Shown here one piece after another: positions 46,910-58,500 of a stretch of 64,000 nt of DNA. Both the position numbers and the translations under genes were made by a program. Position 1 is the stretch's first letter. Each line of letters opens with the position of its first letter. Origin of the DNA: Alnus glutinosa (lineage: Eukaryota > Streptophyta > Magnoliopsida > Fagales > Betulaceae); assembly GCF_958979055.1 (NCBI RefSeq), contig NC_084891.1, forward strand, positions 25,009,501 through 25,073,500, given 5' to 3'. Under the pieces are notes generated by a model, which did not search any database, was not told where the DNA came from, and was given only the letters and a program-made list of their open reading frames with translations.

Positions 46910-49570
46910 TATGTGGAGAAAGTACAAGTTACCAAAACAGGTAAGTAAATCATGGTACCAACTGAAATATTAATGTACTTAAACATGCATTAATGTAAGT
47001 AAAATTATTTTCCTACATCAAATATTGATATTTTTATCATAAATTGTGGATATGAGCATCTTCTTTATAATACTTTAAATATAATTGAGAAAATATTTCA
47101 AAAATGATTTATGAAAAATATACATATAGTCCAAGTATATTTTGAAAGTTATTTTCAACAACAATTTTATGATTAAAGAATGAAAGTATAAAGTTTACCC
47201 AAGGCAAACCCATTTCAACCAAATATGATTTTAGTCCATGAATTATTTACCATTATTATGTGAATAGAAATTATTGAGATTTTTTATACAAATATGTCAA
47301 ACAAATTTAAACCTTTGAATAATAATAATAATAATAATAATAATTGCGGTTCCTAATTTATCTATTTTATTGCTTTGTGTTTTGATTTTATGACATCAAC
47401 AACATATATATGTCATATTAAATCATTATTTTCGAATAATGACCTTAAGACAAAACGAAATCTTTTACATAATATGAGTAATGTTTTATATACAACAAAT
47501 ATACACACTTCGTACAACAACATGAAAATGATTTTCAATTTTTAATTTTTATTATGCAGGAAACATTATTATTTTTTTTATTGTAAAAATCATTTCTACG
47601 TCAACGTTATTATACAGTATGTATAGTTCTTGTGTATAAAACATTACCCAACTCAAGAACCACATATAATCATATTTAAACCTTCGAAAGAAAGAAAAGA
47701 GAAAGAAAAGTTAAAGCTGTTGGGCAAAAAGAAAGCTCCACAAGTTTTCATGGGTTACTTTACTTACGTACTTACATTCTGAGTCTAGAAAGTTCCTTTC
47801 GTGCTCTCCAAATAAAAACTGCCTTTCAGTAGGCTCCTAACGCGTGTTTGATCCCTAAAAAAGCAGGTTTCACTACTTTTTCAACTTTCAGACGTACAGT
47901 TCTACTATTATTTTGAGAGACCAATTCTTTGCAGAAATTGAAAGCTTTTCCTACCGGCCTCTAAACATGGCATACGTACACACTTTAATTTTTCTTTTTT
48001 CTTTTTTTCTTTTGTATAATAATTATGATCAGGAAGGAATATTCGGGGTTTACTAGGTAGTTTTCTCATAAGTTTGTTGCCAGTTAGTCTGTGTCTTTGC
48101 ACGTTCGCATGCACAAAAGCCCCAGTAAAGTGGGAGCTAACATGGACCCGTAATGTTGTTAAATATTCCAATTTTAATCCATCAATTAATTAAAGTGACG
48201 TTAGAATCCTGGCTCCCATTTAAATAAATAATAACGATTACCATCTCATGCCACATTTTTGATTTATCAACTGCCATGACACATGCTTTGCAACTGCCCT
48301 GTTTTGTTTCTTTCTGTGCTCCTCCACTCCTAAACCCACCATTTTTCATGCTAACGGAATCTAACATTACTTTATTTCAGTCATTCCACCAGATGAAAGT
48401 GGTACAACCCAATTCAAATGATCGGCTCAATGCTTTCCTTTCCCTGCTTCTTTCTTTGCTTTTATGTTAATTTTCTTTTTGTTGGATCTTGTGGGAGGAG
48501 TTTGCAGTCTATAATAGATTGAGGTAGTCAACACTTTCTTATAACAAATCACTCGAGAATGAACAAAACAATTGACAAAATTTTTCTCCAAATTAGGTTT
48601 AAGGAATTATTTCAATCTAATCTATTAAATTAACATCTGTCCTTAAAACATATGAGCAATCATGCTCTATTGAGAATGCATATAAAAATCTTATACTATA
48701 CATATTTATATATCAGTTTAATAGTCGGGATTTGAAAAAATTTCTCCAATCCAATTTGGAAAAAACCTTTATCCATTTGGACTACTTATGAGTTGCTTTT
48801 GCTGACGATTAGAGGCAAGGAAAACATTTGAATCACCATGCCTCACTATTAAAAACGAAAGCTAAACGAGAATCTCGGTCTCATACAAATTCTACCAAAA
48901 AATTGCAAATATATCAATAAAGTTTTCCAAAATTTGCAGTTCCTCAACTGTGAAGGACGGAGTATATGTAAAATAAATAATAATAATAATAATAAAGTGC
49001 GACAAACGTCAAAGTGAAGGAGACGGGGTTAAAATAATTATGTGCAACATAAGCGAATTCCCACAAGGTTTGGAAGCCTTTCACAAAAGAAAAAGAGATC
49101 CCAAGAATCCTACGTTCAGAAGCCACAAAGGGCACTAAGGTTAGTCCAAGAGGGAGCATCGCCCAAAAGCCTTTAAAGCACTGGTCCCATAGCGTCGGTC
49201 AAGGCACCGATCCAGTTTATAAATAGCTATAGAGGTAATGCAAAAAGTAATCCAAAGTCTTTCCATTAACAAATCTTACGTAGGCGTACTGAACTGTAAG
49301 CTTGTTGACTATGTGCTTACTTCAAATAAAATGATCTAACAATATTTTAACATAGCCCTGAGACACTCAACCCAGTACCAGATATGCACAGGGACAGAGA
49401 GAGAGGTTTCCGCGCACAACTTAGATACAGAGAGATTTCCATGTACGTACAACTTAGATTTCAAAATAACCTCCTCCTCTCGTGTTCTGGCAGGGAGCAA
49501 TCTCATGCTTGCCTCCCAAAAGTTACCTCCATATACATTTTGAATTTTCACCAATGGGTAAACGTAAGGT
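46910..49570. other. Intergenic, AT-rich
   Basis: No gene is recognised. A TAA-type microsatellite lies at about 47320-47344, and another short ATT repeat near 48975. The last few hundred bases are the probable 3' region of the DUF2045 gene on the - strand. Confidence 0.5.
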
Positions 49571-49572
49571 CC

Positions 49573-52500
49573 TTATAAGTTCACCGGAGGAGCTCCCTGA
49601 ATTTACAATCAGGCATCAAAATTAGCAATTCTTCCAGCCATGCAAAGAATGATTGATCACCACTTTTAATTAATTAATTCCAAAAGAAAGGCCAAGGTCA
49701 GTCAATGGGTTTTTGGGTTCTAATATTATAGTAACAAAACAAGGTTTAAAACCTGACCAACTAATGCTAATACTCGTTCAAAACAAGAGGCAAGGTCAGC
49801 TGGTGAATCACAGGAAAAGAAGTTCCCCTACCAGGCAAATGAAGAGGATTTGAAAGTAACAAAGTAGGTTATTGAAGCAATTGGAGAACAAAGATTCACC
49901 TTAAACAACAGGTCATGAGCAATGTACTCCCAGGGCAACGAAATGGACATCAAGCAGCATTTCAGAGGCAGCATTTCTTCATCAGAATTCATGGGTGTGG
50001 CGGCAGCAGCTGCATAGGCATGTTTTGCTGCCACAGATGCAACAGATGCTGCTTTACGGACAATCGAGCCAATACCAAATCCTCTCCTCGATATAACTGG
50101 TGAAAAAGGGCCTGAGTCCTGCTGGCTTTGATCTGATATAAGTACTTCCATATTCAGTATTTCAGTCTTTAATATACCATTCACTTCATAGAATCAATCA
50201 TTTGATTAAAATGACACCAACTTCGCAAAACCAATCGGTAGACCAGAAATAAGATGTGTTCTACGTAATGGGTTGGGTTTTGAATGGGAAACCCTTCCAA
50301 TTTTCCAAACCTGAACCCTATTCAATATCTCGTCCTTAACCTAAGCCGAACTCAAGTTGGTGTTTTGGAGTATGAATACGAAACCCATCACAAACAATAA
50401 TAGAAAGCCTGAAACCCAACCCATCCTGCCCAGAAAAAGAAAAAACAAATAGATCTGCAAATTAACATTTCACTTTGAAATTTAAATCAAAAGAAAAAAA
50501 AAAAATCGGATTGACCACTTGTGTGGAAGCCATGACTAACAAAAAAAAAAAAAGCCCTGGCCACCACTGAGAAGAAGAAATCCTTCTCCACAAAAGCAAT
50601 GAATAGAAGGCTGAAGGGGAAGATGTATAATGTAACCAAAATTCCACTCTGAATAAATTTTAACATCTCCCAGGCAAAACTGTTTGTGATTTCTGCTCCC
50701 ATTGACTCCCATTCTTGAGGAGGCCAGATAGCAACCTGCCTCCCCTAATCAGAGATGGAGAGATGCACTTGTATAGTGTGCAAAGATGCAAGAGAAAAGG
50801 AAAAGTCTGAGAAGCTGTAAGCTATCAATGAGAGGGAAGGGGTGTGTATCAGACAGTTGGAGAAATGAGTAGAATGATAAAATATTCAAGTAATTTTGAC
50901 ATAGAACTAATATATAGTAACATAACAGTAAATGTAAATGATTGGGTTTGGCCATCCAAGGGTTTGAACTGAAACCCAATATGAAAATAACATGTTTCAC
51001 TTTTTTTCCCAAACCCATCCGGCATTTTAAATCAGCTTTCCTACACCCAATCTACTAGGGTCAGGTAGGGTAGGATGCCCAGGTCAACCAAAAAGTTGTG
51101 ATCTCTAGTGCTCTGTAAGAAGTAAAACATTTGGAAAATTTCAAAGTAATCAGCATAAGACCCACCTGTTCAAATGCTCAGATACATGAAAACCAGGCAA
51201 GAAACAATAACCTATGTGCTGTTACTATTTTTCTTTTACACTAATTAATTTTGTGCTCGATCATTTTGAAAGTGTTTGGAATGCGACAATCAATGTAATT
51301 AAAAAATCAGAGTACAATGAAAGTGTTAAGAAAAAGATGTGCTCCTCCGCTGATGAATGCCAACTTTTCTTTCTTAGGAAGATAAAAGGTGTTTCAGTGA
51401 TAATTACAGGATTATGTTCCGAGAAATCATCTCATCCACTCAACTAAAAAGAGGAACAAAATAAATGGTACAGGATTTATAACATTATCCTATTTATACA
51501 GAGAAAGGAGCCTCTTACCTGCAACTCCAGAAACAGCAACTTCAACTTCTCCACGTCCACCAGGACCTTTCATGTATAGTCTGTCTGTTTTGCCAGAATG
51601 TCCAAGTGATAGAAGGCTCCCAAATCCAGATTTTCCAGCTGTATATGACAGAAAAACGTCAACAACAAAGGTTATTCTGCAAATTGTGAACATTTTGTTA
51701 AAAAGTGAACAAAAGAGTTGACTTTAGTATATTTCAAAGATTTTAGCCTGAACAGAGGTCCAGCCACATGACATAAGTTCAGAAACTGCTATATTTCAAA
51801 AAGAATTAGTCGTGTGCCAAAATTTGCAAAGATTTTTTTTCAAAGATTTAAGAAAGAATTCTAGTTTATGCAGTACAAACATAGTGCGAAACAGTTAAAA
51901 ATACAAAGATGTCTACAAAATAAGATGGTGAAATGTTAAACAAGCGTCTGAAGGCATCAGGATTACTACCGGAAATGAATGGCGACATTCCGAAATAAAA
52001 TAACGAATGCCTTCTTCCAACTATTTTAAGATTGCTCGGATGTATCTTAAATCTTAATAGATTTTATTTATTCTTGAATTGAATTCTAAGCAATGCAAGT
52101 TAACACAGTTCAAATATAACAGCAGAACCAAAGTCAATTCCAACTTAGACATACGTATACATGTTTCACATATCTTTATTTCTGCATGCATAACATATAA
52201 AAGCAGTAAAAATAAACGCATCAGCCCAGCTAAAACTAAAGAACATGATTAATAAACAATTCACTTATCTAGAAAAAGTGAAGTTAACATACTTTAGAAT
52301 CGGAACGAAACAGCAGAAAGTAAGAATTTTCAATTCAAGTAATTCATCTTCCGGGGGGAGAGAGAACGGTAAGTGGGAAGACATACCATCATATGCGTCT
52401 CGAACCATTTGATAGTTGACAAATCCCGAGAAAAGAGTAAGCTGCAATCACAGTCAAGATGTCAAATGGGTCTTCCAAGCACCATTTTGTGTGCTTGTGT

Positions 52501-55500
52501 ATGTGTATGGCATTCATCTTTGTAGACACATACTTTCAAAACTTTTACAACATTTTAATGCCCGAGTTGCTACTATCTAACAAGGAAATACAACCAAAAT
52601 AGTATCTTCTCATGCTTAATTCGTTTCAGCAAGGACAAATAAAAGTAAAGTAGGCACAGAGAGAGAGACAGAGAGAGAGAGAGAGAAGCACTGGCTGCTT
52701 TGGATACCTCATCGTCAATGTTTCAGTAAAGATAGAACATTTGATTCTATGCCATGTTTTCCTGTCAAGTGAATGGGGATCTCAAGAGTGCCTTGCAGTA
52801 CCATGATATTCCTAACAGCTCATACCTAGTAGTTGGTATCTTAGGCTTGGTTGAATTGTAACTATATTATTCTATAAACCTCCCAAGGAAATTTGACAGC
52901 AAGAGTTCCTATGTTCTTCTGTAACACCAAAGTAGTCATCAAAAGGCAGCAAACTGGTAACTCAGTCAACTAAGGTAAATGTAAAAGTGAGTCTATAATA
53001 ATTATTATTACTAGTGAATTACTTCTCGACTTATCATTCTTTTTCTTTGTTCAATTTCCTGAAGCCCTGAGTCTGAGTTTTCTGCATGACCAAGAAGTTA
53101 TTGGTTCAGTCCTACTCAAGGAAGGTATCACAAAGAAAGCTTGAACATCTCAGAGAGATAATGAGAGGAAGAAGTGAGGGAAAAGGGGGAGACCAATTTT
53201 TTACCATGCATGTTTGGTTTAATCAACATTCCAGATTGTCTTTGGCAGGTCACTAACAGATGTATGTTGGAGAAAAGTTACCATGAAGTGACTAAATACT
53301 TCCTAATCAGGAAAAGTATTAGCACAACAAATTGAAAAGCTGGCAAGGCAAGGAAGAACGTAATAATAATATGAATAATTCTCATGCGTAGTGAGAAGTG
53401 ACCCAAACCTTGGTACTTTTGGCCTTTTCAGAATTAGTATTAATTCTCAAAGATGAATAATTGCTTGAACTGCAATCTTGTGGCTCCTTTTCACTACAAG
53501 AAGCTACCCCATGATTTGCAGTGTCACTAGGAAATGCTGCCCCATCATTTGCATTCAGGAGTACACAATAGCAGTGATCTGTTTCTGTTAAGACCTGAAA
53601 AGATACTCAAAATAAATCACATGATAGAGTAGTGGCATGCAAGTGAATGATATCAGGGTAGTGTTCTTATTGCAAAATCCCAGAATGCAAAATGTTTTAC
53701 GTTCTTCTGTTCTTCAATACAGGGACATGACAAAGATGGGTCGAATGTCCAAAAAGGAATGAAAAATTACATGGAAGGACGCCAAAATTCAAGCAGACTC
53801 AAAATTTCCAAGGCAAGCGACAATACACCTCAAACTATCTTTTTTGCATAGCCAGTTCCAAGCTTAGGTAAAGGAGAAGGGTTGTGGAAGGTTAACAGCC
53901 AGTGTAAGACTGTCTTGATGATATTGTATGAACATGAATCCTATTAATATTCACCTCATATGTGCAAGTTTCTCATGTTAAAGACATATGTAACAAGATA
54001 CATCATACATTTCAGTAGTAAAGTCCTTTTTCTAAGCCAGTAATTAAGTCATTTATTTGGTCTTACCTCCTATTCACTTAATTCTGCATTTGTGCATATA
54101 AACAACTAGGCAGAGGGACAAGTAGAATTATACAACAAATATCTTATTTTGATTTGAAAAACCAGAACAGGCCTTCCTACAAGCCCAAATGCATCTGCAT
54201 AGATGCATATAGTATTTTCAGGAACCAAAGTGTGCAGCATCTTATACTTTATGAGGGCAAATGTAAGCTCAAAGGCATGAGGCATGAGGCATGAACCTCA
54301 AAGCATAAGATGCTGTTAGAGAGAGAAAGAATGCTATGCCATGTTGTACTCTTCTAGAAGAACCACTTGGTGAGGTGTCCCTGTACAGCAGTCACTACCA
54401 GTTTTCTCTTTCCAGATTATTCTGCCATATTGTAAATGTATGCTTCTCCTATATATGTGGAAAAATATGAAGAAGGGCTGATATAGAAAACAGCTCTTCA
54501 TTTTCATAGATTTCCTTCCTATTAACAAATGCAAACCACTATGTCTTTTGATATTCAAAAATGTATGAAAGTTGTTGAATTACAAAATAAAGAAAAAAAA
54601 TTCAACAGGAAATCTTTTTTATTACACAGACATGCTTTTGCTTCTTCAAGAATGTAGATTCGTTAGACAAGAAAAGGCAGAAGAGTTTCATCATTCTAGA
54701 GTTTATATATATGCTGTATGTAGAGTTACTAAAACAGACAATCCCTAACTCAACCAAGAAACGTGGTTAAATACAATCAAAATTCAAATTTGAAAATTTG
54801 TAAAATCTAAAATTTCAAAAGTTGTTTAAATTGCAATAATAAAATTTTGAAGTTTCATCCGTGCGTGTTTTAAGACCTGAATGCCTTCCTAAGACTCTAA
54901 CACTATTACATTCTTGGGAGAACTGAAAGCAATTCGAATCAAGCCCTTACTAGCACTCAAGGATCTTAAGTCTTAACAATTGCTGCCTAATTTTTAGGAT
55001 AATCACTGAACTTCTTTCATAACCCCACAAAAAAAATATATAAAATATATATATATATAAACTACTTCCAAACCTAATTATACGTCAAATTAGTTACAAC
55101 ATGGTCCCTTCAAGCCAAGTAAAAATTCCAAAAAACCCAATGCCTATTAAAATGCAAAGGTTTGGAAACAAATCTGGGGATGTATGATCAACAACTGCTT
55201 TTAGAAACACTAAAAACAAAAGAGTATGCTTTTCCTCGTTGCATTTGTAAAAGAAAATAATTTAGCCGTGCCTGAAAGCTTTCCAACTAGTAACAGAAAC
55301 TTATTACATAAAGTGCAAGTATGCCTTTTCACTATACAGTGCATGCTTAACTCTTTAAGTGCATGCTTAACTCTTTAAGGGAAGAAGGTAGTTTCACAAA
55401 GTCACGATTTTCTAGTACTGTAAAGGAAATAGAATCAAAATTGGAATTTCCTAAACTAGTATATTACTGATATCTTATTACTTGCCTCCTGCCCCAACAA

Positions 55501-58500
55501 CCATACCCCACATCTGGTATAAAAATAAAAAATAAAAAGAGTTGGTAGTTACAGCTATTTGCTATAGATCCTATTATCAAGCAGTTTTGAAATCTATAAT
55601 TGGACAATGCAACATGTAACATTATGTGGTTATAGCATAAAGCACCATTTTTAAGAAGAGAAGATATTATCTTGTTATGAAAAGTGGCAGTTTGTTTGTG
55701 TTATACTCAAAGTCAAGCACTCCAACCTGTCATCAGTTCAACGTATCAATATTGTAGAAATAATAAATAAGCAAGATAAAGCAAGGTTGCAACAGTTGTT
55801 ATAACATCCAAAATATTATCCTCGCCAAAGCCAGATATGACTCAGTTTATTAATAAATTGAATTAATTCAATACCAACTCTGAGTGGAGTTTATTGAATT
55901 AGTGAAACAATATACGCAATAAAACAACTAATTACCACTGCATCAAAAGTAGAATCGAAGTCATCAACTGCAAAACAGATATCCGGATAGGCAGGTGTGG
56001 TCTCTACTTCCTAGACGCACATTAGCAACAGTGTCAGAACTTGAAGATAAAGTGCAACTCAAGAAAATAACATTTTGCAGAAAATACATTACTTGCCTTT
56101 TTGGAATCCAAATGAAAGTTGACACGACTTGGAGATGCATAAACAGTTTTTACAACCTGCATAGATGTTGTGGGCCATACTTCATGATTAGATCACCATG
56201 CATAAAATAGACTTACAAACAAAGTCAGGTAACATGGAAGAGATTGCGGTTGAGCTAGCATGATTTCAGAATTAAAATTCATTTGACAAAACATCTTGCT
56301 GCAGTAGTCATCTGGTTTTTAATGAGAAGGATCCAACATTTCTAAGTCATGGAATCCACACCCAATTCACCACCCCAATAACATCATCTATTCCTTTTGT
56401 TTTCTTGGCAGCAAATTCAAGCAGATTGTACTTCTGACAACAACACACTTCATTTTACAGGTAAAGGCAAGCTCTCAATACTTCGGCGGAAAATAACAAC
56501 ACTAACAGACATAACTATCACCTCTTAAAAATAACTGTAGAAAATGTATGTTACACTAATTAAGGGCGTGAATACCTTATATATAGGTAGCAATGGTTTA
56601 TCTTGGCTAACTTGATGATTCCGAAGTTCCTGATGACTGAAGAAAACACATGTTTCAGATTCTACCATAATTGAGCTTTCAAGCAGCACAACAGGGAACA
56701 AGAATCTTAGTAGCAAGGTCCTTTAAAACTTTAAAATATATCAATTAACAATTACTGTTTCGTTCTTCTTAATATCTCGTAAGAAGAATTTACCCCAAAA
56801 AATAGTAGACAAATAAATATTGATATGACAACAGCTAACATATAGAACTTGAAATCTGTTGGAACAAGTGGCTCATATTCTCTTGGGTATAGAGAGTAGT
56901 ACGAGAGTACCAGTAAGCGGCCAGTTGACGGAGCGGAGCGAAGTGTTTTGGGGTTTTCCATATTTGTTCATAAAGTAGGGTTTTGTTAGAAATATGTTAT
57001 GTTGAAAACGATTATTGAATATAGCCACACTCCTGTGGCATAAGCACATTGCCGAACCATGTAAATTTGTGTCTTATTTTTTCTCTTGCCCTCTCTCTTT
57101 TCAATTCCATATTATCCATCATTGTTGTGCACGGTAACAACAAAATCAATCTATTGCCTCTAGGAAGCTGCAACTCAAATCTTACAGAAGTTCATTTTGA
57201 TAACTGCAACTCTAAAATATCATTTAACCTCCACAATAACAAGTGTGCATTTGGTATCTATGAGCGATACAACCCAATCAAAATAGGAATAGTCATAGAA
57301 ATGCATTTAATTAAGTAAATGCCACTTCCAAGAAGATGGAAAGTAACTGTTATTATTGGCAGTCTCATATATCAATTTACATGGCAACAACATGGAACTG
57401 CTGTACAAATCCATTAATATTGTTAGCGTCATATAGGCTAGATACAACAATAATTCTATTCCAAACCACTTTCAGTGGAGATGAACAAGTCCCAAGAACT
57501 ACATTCATTGAATACAGAGAACCATAGAGATCATACAATTTATCCTAGAAAACATACCTATCAAAAAAAAAAACTATCCTAGAAAACACCTTATAATGGG
57601 TATAATTCAGGAAATCTACAAAGTTATATTTGCAAGTACTCTGAAACCTTCTATCAAATACCTAATTACCAACTGATAGAACACAATCAAAATTCTCGAT
57701 CAGGGCAACAATAAATGAATAAAAGAAAGAAAGAAAGAAAAAAAGCAAAATGAATATATCATCACCAATTACATAATTGAATGATGACAATTCATACAAG
57801 CATATTATCTAACTTTCCAGAGAGAAACTACATATGCAAGCATATAGAAGTTGAAAGAAAAAGGTGTTAATGCAACTTAACAGACCTAGAGATCATGCAA
57901 AATGGACAAAGAAGAAAGATTACCTGCAAATTGCTACTGTAACAGTGAATGAAGTGTGAGCTATAAAGTTCAAGTAAAATGAGCGCCTCCAATCCACATC
58001 AACAGAACTTTCTCCAACTAACGTATCTAACTGGTTGACAGATTTAAAGAGAGTTATCTTACATAAACAGTAAACACCATAGCATCATTAATTACCACAT
58101 TTGATGAATTACTAAACGCAGACAATCCAATCAGTGATTAAATTTAAGCACTAAGAAGTAACAGAAAACCATTGCCTAATGGTTGAGCCTTGTCACATTT
58201 TATGGCCAAGTTGACAGCCCAAAATATATATATATATATGATACGTTCAGATTTTCCTAGGGCTTGGTGGCACTACCGTAGCCACCAAGCAACCCCAAGC
58301 CGGCTGGAATAAGGAGTTTAATTCTCCATATTTTATTTCCTTAACTATTTAGTTTAATAAGGAATGTATTTTTCATTAGTTATTTCCTTCTTAGTTTATT
58401 TTCCTGCATTGTGTTATGACGGCTAGACCTAATGGTTATGTTTTATGACATAGCCGTCATCTATTTAAGTGTAATCCTACTCAATGAATAATTATGTTGA

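Noticed and set aside
46264-46944. 226-residue open frame
   Set aside because: No recognisable domain; it spans AT-rich flank, a retroposed-looking body and its poly-A tail.
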